Below the pieces are notes generated by a model, which ran no database searches, was not told the origin of the DNA, and worked only from the letters and a program-made list of their open reading frames with translations. From Halorarius halobius (GTDB taxonomy: Archaea > Halobacteriota > Halobacteria > Halobacteriales > Haloarculaceae): a stretch of DNA of 64,000 nucleotides. Each line of letters starts with the position of its first letter. Position 1 is the stretch's first letter. Location: the NCBI RefSeq assembly GCF_024298865.1, contig NZ_CP101161.1, positions 393,227 through 457,226 of the forward strand, read 5' to 3'. This document shows, one piece after another, positions 33,203-41,807 of the stretch. The translations under genes and the position numbers were made by a program.

Positions 33203-33223
33203 CCCGGTCTCCGACAGACCGGG
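33203..33223 (-). terminator. Hairpin CCCGGTCT-CCGAC-AGACCGGG between phnD and phnC
   Basis: A perfect 8-bp stem with a five-base loop lies in the 84-base gap. In transporter operons such a hairpin often protects the 3' end of the binding-protein message and partly terminates, so the substrate-binding protein is made in excess. The other gene borders in the operon overlap, so the location is telling. Confidence 0.6.
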
Positions 33224-33251
33224 ACGGGGTAAACGAGTCCACGGGCCGACG

Positions 33252-34235
33252 TTACGAGTCGAGATACTCGGTCTCGATGCCGAGTTCGTTCGCCACGTCG
33301 ATGACGGGCTGGTACTTCTCGACGTCGGCGGGACGGACGTCGCTGAACCAGAGGTCGTCGTCGGTCCCTTCCTCGCCGTCGGCCCCGAGATACATCGAGT
33401 CCGGCGCGTCCTTCAGGGCGTTGACGAGTTCGTTCTGCTCCTCGTCGGAGAGCTCCGGCGAGGTGACGATGGGCGCACGCGGGATGCCGTCGTACGTCTT
33501 GACGTACTCGTAGCCGTCCTTCAGGTTGCGGTCGTCGTTGAGCGTGATGAACTGCCCGACGCCGGCGGCCGCGACCTGGTCGTTCGCCAGCTGCTCGAAC
33601 GCCTGGGCGTGCCCGGAGAACGTGGCCTCGAAGTTGGCGCTCCCCTGCTCCTGCGGGTAGCCACCGACCTTCAGCCCGGCCTGCTTGAGCATGTACAGCG
33701 GGAACAGCGCGCCCGACGCGGACAGGCGGTCGGCGAAGCCGACCGTCTTCCCCTTCAGGTCGGAGAGGCTGTTGATGTCGGAGCTCTCCTTCGTCACGAT
33801 GACCGAGGTGTACTCCCACGAACCGTAGGCGTACCGCTGGAGCGCGATGTCGGCTTTGTCGGCCTTGACGCCGAGCGCGGCCGCGAACGGTCCCGTCTCC
33901 GCGATGTCGGCGGTCCCCGAGCCCATCGCCTGCAGGACGGCGCTGTAGTTGCGGGCGTACTTCAGCGTCGTCGGGAGCCCCGTCTGCTCGTTCAGGTACT
34001 CCTTTATCGGCTGATACTGTTTCTCCATCAGATCCTGCGGCTCCGAGGGCGACATCACGAAGTTCACCTCGCCGTTGCCGTACGGCACCGGCGTCTTCGT
34101 CGCCGTCGGCGTCCCGTCGTCGGTATCCCCACCGCCGCCGTCGTTGTTGTTGTCCGTGTTCCCGGTACAGCCGGCGAACAGCCCCGCGATGCCGACTGCG
34201 CCAGCCGTCTTGAGGAAGGTACGTCGCTGTGACAT
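33252..34235 (-). CDS. phnD: Phosphonate/phosphate-binding lipoprotein PhnD
   Basis: The 327-residue solute-binding protein starts MSQRRTFLKTAGAVGIAGLF with a Tat motif (SQRRTFLK) and a lipobox-like FAGCTG, so it is probably exported folded and lipid-anchored. A Thr/Asp-rich linker is followed by the PhnD domain with FVMSPSEPQDLME, DIAETGPFAA and GKTVGFADRLSASGALFP. The start at 34235 is fixed by the signal and by a TATA 29 bases upstream. It could bind phosphonate, phosphite or phosphate; no C-P lyase genes are in this window. Confidence 0.93.
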   Translation of the reverse strand: MSQRRTFLKTAGAVGIAGLFAGCTGNTDNNNDGGGGDTDDGTPTATKTPVPYGNGEVNFVMSPSEPQDLMEKQYQPIKEYLNEQTGLPTTLKYARNYSAVLQAMGSGTADIAETGPFAAALGVKADKADIALQRYAYGSWEYTSVIVTKESSDINSLSDLKGKTVGFADRLSASGALFPLYMLKQAGLKVGGYPQEQGSANFEATFSGHAQAFEQLANDQVAAAGVGQFITLNDDRNLKDGYEYVKTYDGIPRAPIVTSPELSDEEQNELVNALKDAPDSMYLGADGEEGTDDDLWFSDVRPADVEKYQPVIDVANELGIETEYLDS

Positions 34236-34263
34236 GCGAACACCAAGAAGTTCCGTATGACAC

Positions 34264-34274
34264 GTATAAAAATT
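34264..34274 (-). promoter_or_regulatory. TATA element of the phnDCE operon
   Basis: On the minus strand AATTTTTATAC ends about 29 bases before the phnD ATG at 34235, giving an essentially leaderless message. It is one of the strongest A/T runs in the window. The opposite-strand hisH gene starts 100 bases further right, and its promoter is not clear. Confidence 0.7.
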
Positions 34275-34367
34275 CCGATTAACTCTATATACTGTCGGGT
34301 AGAGCCGGGCACCGGACGGGCAGTGACGACGGAAACCGACTTGTCGGTCGCCCACCCAGATGTAGCT

Positions 34368-35012
34368 ATGAGTGTCCAGACGACGGCCGAAATCGTCCTC
34401 GTCGACTACGGGCTCGGCAACCTCCGGTCGGCGGCCCGGGGGCTGGAACGAGCGGGCGCCGAGGTGACGGTGAGCGACGACCCGGCCGCCTTCGAGAGTG
34501 CCGACGGCGTCGTCCTCCCGGGAGTCGGGGCGTTCGCCGAGGGGATGGAGAACGCCGAACCCGTCCGGGACGCGCTGGTCGAGACGGCCGAGAGCGGCAC
34601 GCCGCTGTTCGGCATCTGTCTCGGGATGCAGATGCTACTCACCTCCAGCGAGGAGTCGAAGCGGGACGGCCAGGGCGACGCCGAGGGACTCGACCTGATT
34701 CCGGGAACGAACCTCCGGTTCCGCGAGGGACAGAAGGTCCCCCACATGGGCTGGAACGAACTGTCCGTCCAGCGTGACCACCCCCTCGTCGGGGGCGTCG
34801 ACGGGGAGTACGCCTACTTCGTCCACTCCTACTACGCCGAGCCGGACGACCCGAACGCGGTGGTCGCAACGACCGACTACGGTATCGAGTTCCCGGCCGT
34901 CATCGCCGACGAACGGGGCACCGTGTTCGGTACGCAGTTTCACCCCGAGAAGTCCGGCGAAACCGGGCTTCGCATCCTCCGGAACTTCGTCGACCTCTGT
35001 GCCGAGCGGTAA
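34368..35012 (+). CDS. hisH: Imidazole glycerol phosphate synthase subunit HisH
   Basis: The 214-residue class I glutamine amidotransferase supplies ammonia to HisF in histidine synthesis. Visible features are the N-terminal LVDYGLGNLRSA, the nucleophile in GICLGMQML and the His-Glu pair in FHPEKSGE. The ATG at 34368 gives the family start. HisF and the other his genes are not adjacent, as in many haloarchaea. The upstream stretch (34276-34367) contains ctatatactg (34282-34291), a possible TATA with an unusual 55-base leader. Confidence 0.95.
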   Translation: MSVQTTAEIVLVDYGLGNLRSAARGLERAGAEVTVSDDPAAFESADGVVLPGVGAFAEGMENAEPVRDALVETAESGTPLFGICLGMQMLLTSSEESKRDGQGDAEGLDLIPGTNLRFREGQKVPHMGWNELSVQRDHPLVGGVDGEYAYFVHSYYAEPDDPNAVVATTDYGIEFPAVIADERGTVFGTQFHPEKSGETGLRILRNFVDLCAER

Positions 35013-35157
35013 CGGGAGGTTTCCACCCGCCGTCAGGCGATGATAGCCGCACTCTTCCTCGGTCGTCCGGTACGCCGGGCGTACTCGTCGGCGGCCGGTC
35101 GCCCGCCGCGATAGCGCGTCTATAGTTAACCGCCGCTCCGCGGTAGCCGGAACCGCC

Positions 35158-35370
35158 ATGACGGCAGTCAAGATAATCAAGGTGCTCGGCACCTCCAGCG
35201 AGTCGTGGGAGGACGCCGCCCACGAGGCGGTCGCACAGGCCAACGAGACCATCGACGACATCCACGGCATCGAAGTCGAGGACTGGACCGCCAACGTCGA
35301 GAACGGGCAGGTCACGGAGTACAAAGCCACCGTGGAGGTAGCGTTCCCCGTTCACGCCCAACAGGAGTGA
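35158..35370 (+). CDS. Dodecin (flavin-binding)
   Basis: The 70-residue protein MTAVKIIKVLGTSSESWEDA matches dodecin, which assembles as a dodecamer and binds flavins, mainly riboflavin/lumichrome in Halobacterium. The conserved tryptophan W36-like residue is present as EDWTANVENG, where the Trp stacks on the flavin. It ends in HAQQE. A TATA-like tatagttaac (about 35121-35130) lies 30 bases before the ATG. It converges on the SWIM-domain gene. Confidence 0.95.
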   Translation: MTAVKIIKVLGTSSESWEDAAHEAVAQANETIDDIHGIEVEDWTANVENGQVTEYKATVEVAFPVHAQQE

Positions 35371-35382
35371 CCTCTCCGGCGG

Positions 35383-35730
35383 CTACAGGAACTCGCGGAC
35401 CTCGGAGTACCACATGTCGTGGTAGTCCACCTCGCCGACGCGTTCGGCGATAGAGACGGCGATGACGTGCCAGCAGAGCTGTGTCGGGTCGTCGGGGTCG
35501 AGATTGTACTGGGAGTCGCGGCACTGACAGCCGCCGTCCTCGACGACGTACTCCTCCTCGTGGCCGACGACGACGGTGAAGTCGTTGTACTCCTTGACGC
35601 GTTCCTCGGCGACGGCCTCGATGGCCTTCGCGCCCCGCTCGCCGTGGACCGTGAGGATGCGGTCGACTACGTCGGGGGATAGCTCCCCCGCGTCGTCGAG
35701 CGCCGCCTGCCACTCCTCGACCGCGTTCAC
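35383..35730 (-). CDS. SWIM zinc-finger-like protein
   Basis: The 115-residue protein VVNAVEEWQAALDDAG ends with GGCQCRDSQYNLD and TQLCWHVIAVS, giving the C-x-C...C-x-H pattern of SWIM zinc fingers, which bind DNA or proteins. The GTG at 35730 was chosen because the frame upstream is open but low in conservation. The N-terminal helical region has no clear match. Adjacent to dodecin and convergent; no functional link is obvious. Confidence 0.72.
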   Translation of the reverse strand: MNAVEEWQAALDDAGELSPDVVDRILTVHGERGAKAIEAVAEERVKEYNDFTVVVGHEEEYVVEDGGCQCRDSQYNLDPDDPTQLCWHVIAVSIAERVGEVDYHDMWYSEVREFL

Positions 35731-36124
35731 GACTCCGCTTCTCGGGCGGGCGGGAAAAGGGGTTCGGAGGGTGCGTGGCTCGACCGCAGGGAGAGCCACG
35801 TTACTGCGAGCGGGGAGCGAAGCGACCCGCGAGCGGCGAATTGTCGACCGCAGGGAGAGCCACGTTACTGCGAGCGGAGAGGAGAGCGAGGGCGAGCGAA
35901 GCGAGCCCTCGAAACGGCGAACGGGCGAAGCCCGTGAGCGAAGCGACCCGCGAGCAGGGTGGCCGACCGCAGGGAGGCCACCGGATAGCGAACGGCGAAC
36001 GTCGTGAGCCGTGAGCCGCGGACAGCCGACCGCAGGGAGGCCACCGAACGGCGACCGACAGCCGACGGGAACCGCGAGCGCCGGCATCCGTGTGGCTTAT
36101 TCGATGCGCGCCGGCAGGGGAGGT
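35731..36124. repeat. Intergenic repeat block (GACCGCAGGGAG family and GAGCGAAGCGA repeats)
   Basis: No gene is supported in this 394-base gap. A 33-base unit beginning cgaccgcagggagagccacg occurs identically at 35781-35813 and 35845-35877 (64-base period). A shorter relative, ggccgaccgcagggaggccaccg, appears at 35961-35983 and in variant form at 36024-36046. Between them are purine-rich GAGCG/GAAGCGA repeats. A fifth copy of the core lies at 50497-50509. A TATA (gcttattcg, 36093-36101) for trm1 closes the block. Confidence 0.85.
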
Positions 36125-37249
36125 ATGGAGGTCAGCGAGGGCGGCATCACGCTGTCGGTGCCCGAGCGGCGCCACGGCGCAAGCGAGGGCGCCGGGGAGG
36201 GCGTGTTCTACAACCCCGAGCAGGAACTGAACCGCGACGTGACCGTCGCCGTCCTCGACGCCGTCGCGGACGGCGAGTGTCCCGGCATCGAGGCCGGGTC
36301 GGGGTCGTATCTCGACGCGATGGCGGCCTCCGGCATCCGCGGCGTCCGGGCCGCGGACGCCGGCTGGGACGCCACCTGCGTCGACGTGGACGAGGCGGCC
36401 GTCGAGTTGGCTCGCGAGAACTTCGAGCGGAACGACCTGCCCGGGAAAGCGACCCGGGCGGACGCGAACGCCCACATGCACGAGTCGTACTACGACGTCG
36501 TGGACCTCGACCCGTTCGGGACGCCCGTGCCGTTCCTCGATTCGGCGTGCAACGCGGCCCGGGACCTGCTGTGCGTGACGGCGACCGACACCGCGCCGCT
36601 GTGTGGCGCCCACTTCGAGAGCGGCGTCCGCAAGTACATGACGACGCCCCGCAACACCGAGTTTCACGCCGAGATGGGCGTCCGCGTCCTGCTGTCGGCC
36701 TGCGTCCGCACCGCGGCCCGCTACGACGTGGCCGCGACGCCCGTGTTGACCCACGCGACGAGCCACTACGTCCGGACGTATCTCGCACTCGACGGGGGCG
36801 CGAGGGCCGCCAACGAGCGGGTCGACGCCCTGGGCCACGTCGACTGGTGCCGGTCGTGTCTCTGGCGCGACCACGAGCGCGGCCTCATTGCGGACCCGCG
36901 CGACGCCTGCCCGCACTGCGGCGCGGACGTCGAGACTGCGGGGCCGATATGGCTCGGCGCGACCCACGACCCCGCGTTCGTGGGGGCGGTCCGTGACCGG
37001 GTCACCGACTACATGGGGACGGCGAAGCGCGCCCGGAAACTGCTCGACCGCCTCGGAGTCGAGCTGGACGAGCCGACCCACTACGACCAGCACCGCCTCT
37101 ACGAGCAGTGGAGCGAACCCGCGACGGCGATGGACGAGTTCCTGGACGCGCTCCGGGCGGCGGGCCACGAGGCGTCCCGCACCCACTACGGCGGGACGAC
37201 GTTCAAGACGGCGGCGTCGGTCGCGGAGATACGCGCCGCGGCGCCGTGA
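36125..37249 (+). CDS. trm1: tRNA (guanine-26 N2) dimethyltransferase Trm1
   Basis: The 374-residue methyltransferase makes N2,N2-dimethylguanosine at position 26 of tRNAs. Visible are [20 protein letters not shown]-binding [23 protein letters not shown], and a zinc site in [12 protein letters not shown] and [12 protein letters not shown]. The ATG at 36125 matches the family start MEVSEGG and is preceded by a TATA at about 25 bases, so the open frame upstream is not used. Confidence 0.95.
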   Translation: MEVSEGGITLSVPERRHGASEGAGEGVFYNPEQELNRDVTVAVLDAVADGECPGIEAGSGSYLDAMAASGIRGVRAADAGWDATCVDVDEAAVELARENFERNDLPGKATRADANAHMHESYYDVVDLDPFGTPVPFLDSACNAARDLLCVTATDTAPLCGAHFESGVRKYMTTPRNTEFHAEMGVRVLLSACVRTAARYDVAATPVLTHATSHYVRTYLALDGGARAANERVDALGHVDWCRSCLWRDHERGLIADPRDACPHCGADVETAGPIWLGATHDPAFVGAVRDRVTDYMGTAKRARKLLDRLGVELDEPTHYDQHRLYEQWSEPATAMDEFLDALRAAGHEASRTHYGGTTFKTAASVAEIRAAAP

Positions 37250-37293
37250 GGCGTCCCACCGACTATTTGTAGCCGACCGCCGAACCACCGGCC

Positions 37294-38568
37294 GTGAATC
37301 GACAGGCAGCGGGGCTGGTGGCGACGGTCCTGGCCGTCGTCGACGCCGTGCGGTCGGACCGCATCACGTTCATCGCCGCCAGCCTCGCCTACTACGCGTT
37401 CATCTCGCTGCTGCCGCTCATGCTTCTGGGGCTCGTCGCCGTCTCCGTCGTCGGCGGGCCGGACCTCGCCACCGAGGTCGGCAACGACGTCGCCGCCTCC
37501 TTCGGCGAGGAGTCGGGGGCGCTGGTCGCCGACGCGCTCACGAGCGCCTCCGGCCGGGGCGGCGCGACCGTCTTCGGGCTGGCGGTGCTGGTGTGGTCCG
37601 GGCTGAAACTGTTCCGCGGGATGGACGTCGCGTTCTCGACGGTGTACGGTACCGCCGACAAGGAGTCGTTCCTCGACCAGCTGTACAACGCCGTCGTCAC
37701 GCTGGTCGGCGTGGGGGTCGCCGTCGTGGCGACGGTGGCCGTCGGCATCGCCACGGCCGAACTCGACGGGGTCGTCGCGGGCGTCGACGTGCTCAACCTC
37801 GCCGGCTCGCTGGTGCTGTTCGGCGGGCTCACCGCCGCGTTCCTGCCGCTGTACTACGTGTTGCCCGCCGAAGGGGAGGTCACCGTCCGCGAGGCGCTCC
37901 CCGGCGCGGCGTTCGCGGCCGTCGGCTGGGTCGCGCTCACGACCGGGTTCCGCGTGTACGCCGGGATGGCCGCCAGCTATCAGGCGTACGGCGTGCTCGG
38001 TGGCGTGCTGTTGCTCGTGACGTTCCTCTACTTCGGGGGGTTGGTGCTTCTGGTCGGAGTCGTCCTCAACGCGGTGCTCGCGGGCCGCATCGAGGAGGGC
38101 GAGAACCTCGACCTCCCGCGGGAGGTACGGGAGGCGGTCGCCCGCGACTCCGATGGGGAGCAGTTATCAGGCAGGCGTTCAATCGACCGGGTAGACGTGG
38201 CCGACGACGAGGAGCTCGAAGAGGAGGTGCGCCGGCTCCGCGAGGAGTTGGCCGAGATGGAGGAGGCGGTCGACGAGCGGACCGTCCACCGCGAGGAGAT
38301 CGAGCGCGACCTGAAGCAGTACGTCCGCTCGCGGCTCCGCCGCGGGAAGGCCCGCGGCTGGGGGCCGTATCTCGTGCTCCTGTACGGGACCGCGATGACG
38401 CTCGGCGCGTTCTACTTCCTGTCGAGCGGCTGGGCCATCCTCGCCATGCTCGTCATCTGGCTGTCCACGCTCGGCCTCTACGTGGTGATGCTGATGGTCG
38501 GCGTCACCGTCACGGCCGCCGGCCTGCCCGGCAAACTGAAGGAGCGCGTCGACGAGTTCCGTAGCTGA
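37294..38568 (+). CDS. YihY/BrkB-family membrane protein with coiled-coil tail
   Basis: The 424-residue protein has about six N-terminal helices in the YihY/BrkB pattern (ITFIAASLAYYAFISLLPLM; LVWSGLKLFRGMD), then a charged coiled coil (about 305-350, EEVRRLREELAEMEEA) and two further helices near the C-terminus. The family was once named RNase BN in error, and its transport or envelope role is unknown. A GTG start at 37294 fits the first helix. Its stop overlaps the PAP2 phosphatase start by one base. Confidence 0.86.
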   Translation: MNRQAAGLVATVLAVVDAVRSDRITFIAASLAYYAFISLLPLMLLGLVAVSVVGGPDLATEVGNDVAASFGEESGALVADALTSASGRGGATVFGLAVLVWSGLKLFRGMDVAFSTVYGTADKESFLDQLYNAVVTLVGVGVAVVATVAVGIATAELDGVVAGVDVLNLAGSLVLFGGLTAAFLPLYYVLPAEGEVTVREALPGAAFAAVGWVALTTGFRVYAGMAASYQAYGVLGGVLLLVTFLYFGGLVLLVGVVLNAVLAGRIEEGENLDLPREVREAVARDSDGEQLSGRRSIDRVDVADDEELEEEVRRLREELAEMEEAVDERTVHREEIERDLKQYVRSRLRRGKARGWGPYLVLLYGTAMTLGAFYFLSSGWAILAMLVIWLSTLGLYVVMLMVGVTVTAAGLPGKLKERVDEFRS

Positions 38569-39470
38569 TGGCCCACGGCATCGGCGTCACCGAGGCGCTC
38601 CGCTCCGTCCCGGACGCGGTCGTCCTGCTGTTCGCGCTGGTGACCCAGCTAGGTGACCTCTGGTTCTACTTCCTCGCGCTCACCGTCGCGTACGCGTTCG
38701 GCGAGTCGCTCGTGGGCGACGCCGTCTCGCGCGAGCGAATCGCGGCCGTGGTCGCCGTCGCCGTCGGCGCGCTGGCGGTCACCGCGGGGCTGAAGGAACT
38801 GTTCGCGCACCCGCGACCCCCGGGTGCGGGGACGCTCCGGCCGATGCCGTGGCTCCCCGCGGTGCTCGTGCCGGTGGTCGAGAGCTTCGCCACCGCCGAC
38901 GGCTACGCGCTCCCGTCGGGTCACGCGACCGGGAGCGCGGCCGTCTACGGCGCCGCCGCGCTGTTCGTCCGCTACGGCCGCGCCCGCGCCCGCTACCTGC
39001 TTGCGGCCGTCGCCGTCCTGCTCGTCGCACTCTCGCGGGTCGTCATCGGGGTCCACTATCTGCTGGACGTCGTGGTCGGCGTCGTCGCCGGACTGACGTA
39101 TCTCGCCGTCGTCCACCGCGCGACCGGCGGCGGCCAGCGCGTCAAGCGGGCGTTCACGCTCGCGGTGCTTGCGGGCGCGGCCGCCGCGGCCATCCACTTC
39201 TCGGTGGAGACGCTGGCGGCGCTGGGCGGCGCGCTCGGCGGACGCATCGGCTGGACGGTGTTCGGCGAGCGGGCGACGACCGGCGCGGTGACCCGCCGCG
39301 AGGGTGCCGTCGCGCTGGCCGTCGCCGTTCCGGTCGGCGGCGCGCTCATCGGCGTCGGTGCGACCACGCCCTCACCGGTCGTCGGCTTCCTCGGGACCGG
39401 GCTGGCGCTGGCGACGGTGCTCGGGGCGCCGCTGGCGGCGCGGCAGGTTCTCGGAAAAGACCCCGTGTGA
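38568..39470 (+). CDS. PAP2-family membrane phosphatase
   Basis: The 300-residue protein carries the PAP2 motifs KELFAHPRPP, PSGHATGS and SRVVIGVHYLLDV on membrane helices, consistent with phosphatidic acid, diphospho-lipid or undecaprenyl/archaeal lipid phosphatase activity. The C-terminal 110 residues form additional helices. It starts within the last base of the BrkB-like gene stop, so the two are co-expressed and may both act on envelope lipids. Confidence 0.9.
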   Translation: MAHGIGVTEALRSVPDAVVLLFALVTQLGDLWFYFLALTVAYAFGESLVGDAVSRERIAAVVAVAVGALAVTAGLKELFAHPRPPGAGTLRPMPWLPAVLVPVVESFATADGYALPSGHATGSAAVYGAAALFVRYGRARARYLLAAVAVLLVALSRVVIGVHYLLDVVVGVVAGLTYLAVVHRATGGGQRVKRAFTLAVLAGAAAAAIHFSVETLAALGGALGGRIGWTVFGERATTGAVTRREGAVALAVAVPVGGALIGVGATTPSPVVGFLGTGLALATVLGAPLAARQVLGKDPV

Positions 39471-39622
39471 GCGACCACGGATCGGGGTCGTACGTTCGGT
39501 GGTCGATTCGACGTACGCATCCGCGCGAGCGGAGCGAGCGCGGTTCACGGAAGCCGAACGCAGTGAGGCTAGCGCCCGCGGACCGACGCGCCGAAGGCGC
39601 GGAGGGAGCAGGCGCTATTTTT
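39471..39622. other. Intergenic region with GAGCG-type repeats
   Basis: Between the PAP2 gene end and the palindrome downstream of glnA there are about 150 bases. They contain GC-rich repeats (gcgcgagcggagcgagcgcgg) like those at 35881-35947 and no coding frame I can support. No promoter is visible. The right end leads into the palindrome at 39623. Confidence 0.6.
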
Positions 39623-39686
39623 CCCCACGTTTTTGCCGGGGGGCTGAGCGGCCTTCGGCCGCGAAGCCCCTCGCGCAAAAAGTGGG
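39623..39686. repeat. Dispersed palindromic element, copy 2 (terminator-like)
   Basis: The block CCCAC-GTTTTTGC (39624-39636) and GCAAAAAGTGGG (39675-39686) flank a strong double hairpin (GGGGCT...AGCCCC enclosing CGGCC-TTC-GGCCG). Directly after the glnA stop (39689, minus strand) it would yield a T-run and hairpin in the glnA transcript, and a T-run on the plus strand for the PAP2 transcript, so it may be a bidirectional terminator. The same layout, with a different inner hairpin, is at 50541-50594. Confidence 0.8.
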
Positions 39687-39688
39687 TC

Positions 39689-41062
39689 CTAGAAGGTCTC
39701 CAGATACCGGTCGAGTTCCCACTGGGAGACGTCAACCAGGTAGTCCTGGAACTCGGACCTCTTCGCCTCGACGAACTTCTCGGCGATGTGCGGCCCGAGC
39801 GCGTCGAGGACCGTCTCGTCTTCCTCGAGCGCGTCGACGGCCTCCCCGAGGTTGGTCGGGAGCGTCTCGATGCCGTACTCCTCGCGCTTCTGCTCGTCGA
39901 ACTCGTAGATGTTCTCGCGGACCGGGTCCGGGCAGTCGAGGTCGTCCTCGATGCCGTCCAGCCCCGCGTGGATGAGCGCGGCGAAGGCCAGATACGGGTT
40001 ACACGACGGGTCCGGGAACCGTGCCTCGATGCGGGAGGCCGCCGGAACGCGCGCGGCGGGCTTGCGGATGAGCGCCGAGCGGTTGCGGTCGGACCACGCC
40101 ACGTAAACGGGCGCCTCGTAGCCGGGCACCAGGCGCTTGTAGCTGTTGACGGTCGGGTTCGTCACGGCCGCCAGCGCGGGCGCGTGCTCGAGGATGCCGG
40201 CGGTGAACTGCTTGGCCGTCTCGCTGAGGTCGAACTCGTCGTCCTCGTCGTGGAACGCGTTCTCGCCGTCCTCGGTGAACAGCGAGATGTGGGTGTGCAT
40301 CCCCGAGCCGTTGATGCGCGGGATGGGCTTGGGCATGAACGTCGCGTGGAGGTCATGCTCCGCGGCGATGGCCCGCACCACCGTCCGGAACGTGCCGACG
40401 TTGTCCGCCGTCGTCAAGGCGTCGTCGTACTCGAAGTTGATCTCGTGTTGGCCCTCGGCGACCTCGTGGTGGCTGGCTTCGATGTCGAACCCCATCGATT
40501 CGAGCCCGTAGATGATGTCGCGGCGCACGTCCGAGGCGAGGTCCTTCGGCGCGAGGTCGAAGTAGCCGCCGGCGTCGTTGGTCTTGGTCGTCGCACGGCC
40601 GTCCTCGTCCTCCTCGAACAGGAAGAACTCGGGTTCGGGCGCGGCGTTGACCGTGTAGCCCATGTCGTGGGCGCGCTGGAGCGCCTGCTTCAGCACGTAG
40701 CGCGGGTCGCCCTCGAACGGTTCGCCCGTCGAGGTGTTGATGACGTCACAGATGAGCCGCGCGGACGCGTGCTCGTCGCTGTTGCGCCACGGCAGTACCG
40801 CGAACGTCGACGGGTCGGGCTTCAGCCGCATGTCCGACTCCTGGATGCGGACGAACCCCTCGATGGAGGAGCCGTCGAAGTAGATACCCTCCGTGAACGC
40901 CTTTTCGGCCTGGTCGGCCGGCACCGAGACGTTCTTCACGGTGCCGAGGATGTCGGTGAACTGCAGGCGCAGGAAGTCCACGTTCTTCTCGTCTATCTCC
41001 TCTACGACGCGCTGGGCCTCCGCCGAGAGGCCGCCGTCGGGCGTAGCGTGTTCTTCTGTCAT
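39689..41062 (-). CDS. glnA: Glutamine synthetase
   Basis: The 457-residue enzyme makes glutamine from glutamate and ammonia with ATP. Metal/substrate features include [31 protein letters not shown], and NRSALIRKP. The adenylylation-type loop of bacterial enzymes is not evident. The ATG at 41062 is used, but a GTG twelve bases upstream (41074) falls close to the predicted transcript start (TATA 41093-41103), so a leaderless GTG start adding four residues is possible. The gene is divergent from an Lrp/AsnC regulator, a typical haloarchaeal pairing. Confidence 0.96.
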   Translation of the reverse strand: MTEEHATPDGGLSAEAQRVVEEIDEKNVDFLRLQFTDILGTVKNVSVPADQAEKAFTEGIYFDGSSIEGFVRIQESDMRLKPDPSTFAVLPWRNSDEHASARLICDVINTSTGEPFEGDPRYVLKQALQRAHDMGYTVNAAPEPEFFLFEEDEDGRATTKTNDAGGYFDLAPKDLASDVRRDIIYGLESMGFDIEASHHEVAEGQHEINFEYDDALTTADNVGTFRTVVRAIAAEHDLHATFMPKPIPRINGSGMHTHISLFTEDGENAFHDEDDEFDLSETAKQFTAGILEHAPALAAVTNPTVNSYKRLVPGYEAPVYVAWSDRNRSALIRKPAARVPAASRIEARFPDPSCNPYLAFAALIHAGLDGIEDDLDCPDPVRENIYEFDEQKREEYGIETLPTNLGEAVDALEEDETVLDALGPHIAEKFVEAKRSEFQDYLVDVSQWELDRYLETF

Positions 41063-41189
41063 CGTCTTGGACACCCTATCCGACCATCCGAAGTAATAAA
41101 ACCGTATCTATCCTCGCAATTTCTCTCGCGCCCGTCTCGGAAGTGGATATTCGTAAAATTATAGTAGCTCCCCGGAGTGGTGAGGTGTA
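41063..41189. promoter_or_regulatory. Divergent glnA/lrp control region
   Basis: The 127-base gap holds a glnA TATA on the minus strand (GGTTTTATTAC, 41093-41103) and an lrp TATA on the plus strand (aaaattatag, 41155-41164) about 26 bases before the ATG at 41190. The Lrp protein is likely to bind between them and control both glnA and itself. I saw no exact Lrp-box palindrome; the AT-rich tract ggatattcgtaaaatt is a possible target. Confidence 0.7.
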
Positions 41190-41642
41190 ATGACGTACGA
41201 AAACCTCGACCGGAAGCTCATCAACGCCCTGTTGAACGACGGCCGCGCCTCGCTCCGCTCGCTCGCCGAGGAGCTCGACGTCTCGGTGACGACCGTCTCG
41301 AACCACCTGTCGACGCTGGAGGACGACGGTATCATCACCGGCTACACCCCCGTCGTCGACTACGACAAGCTCGGCTACGACGTCACCGCGGTCATCCAGC
41401 TGAAGGTCGAGGGCTCGTCGCTTCCGGACATCACCGACCGCCTGCAGGAACACGACCAGATGGTCTCCGTCTACGAGGTGACCGGCGACCACGACGTCAT
41501 CGCCATCGGGAAGTTCACCGACACCGACCACATGAACGAGCAGATCAAGGAACTGCTCATCGACCCCGACATCAAGGAGTCGAACACCAGCGTCGTCCTG
41601 AACACGGTCGTCGAGAACCAGCAGTTCGAACTCGACTACTGA
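41190..41642 (+). CDS. lrp: Lrp/AsnC-family transcriptional regulator
   Basis: The 150-residue protein has an N-terminal winged helix ([20 protein letters not shown], about 20-40) and a C-terminal RAM/ligand domain (about 65-145), with [14 protein letters not shown]. Such proteins sense amino acids such as glutamine. In Halobacterium an Lrp homologue regulates glutamine synthetase, consistent with its divergence from glnA. A TATA-like sequence lies about 25 bases before the ATG, and GAGGTG (41182-41187) could serve as an SD if the leader is longer. Confidence 0.93.
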   Translation: MTYENLDRKLINALLNDGRASLRSLAEELDVSVTTVSNHLSTLEDDGIITGYTPVVDYDKLGYDVTAVIQLKVEGSSLPDITDRLQEHDQMVSVYEVTGDHDVIAIGKFTDTDHMNEQIKELLIDPDIKESNTSVVLNTVVENQQFELDY

Positions 41643-41807
41643 CCCTGGACGCGTCGCTTCTCGACGTGTCGCTCCACGTCGCGTGCGCTCCACGTCGCGT
41701 GTGCTCGCGCTGGTCGACGGTGACTACCCTCGGGAGCGTCAGCGCGTGCGAGAAGAGGGATGGTGTGGCCCGCGGAACCGTACCGTACCCACCGGCGTCG
41801 CGTGGCG
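41643..41807. other. Intergenic stretch with a 16-base tandem repeat
   Basis: The gap between lrp and the convergent lipoprotein gene contains gctccacgtcgcgtgc immediately followed by gctccacgtcgcgtgt (about 41670-41701). I see no gene or promoter in it. It may simply be the shared 3' region of the two convergent genes. Confidence 0.6.

Noticed and set aside
35781..36046. CRISPR array
   Set aside because: Units are unevenly spaced, the intervening sequences are themselves repetitive, and no cas gene is in the window.
35801..37288. 495-residue minus-strand frame across trm1 and the repeat gap
   Set aside because: It runs through the Trm1 gene and the direct repeats; the peptide consists of Arg-rich and repeat-derived sequence.
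39689..41074. GTG at 41074 as the certain glnA start
   Set aside because: The promoter spacing allows a leaderless GTG, but the ATG at 41062 is equally close; without 5'-end data the choice is open, so the ATG was used and the alternative noted.
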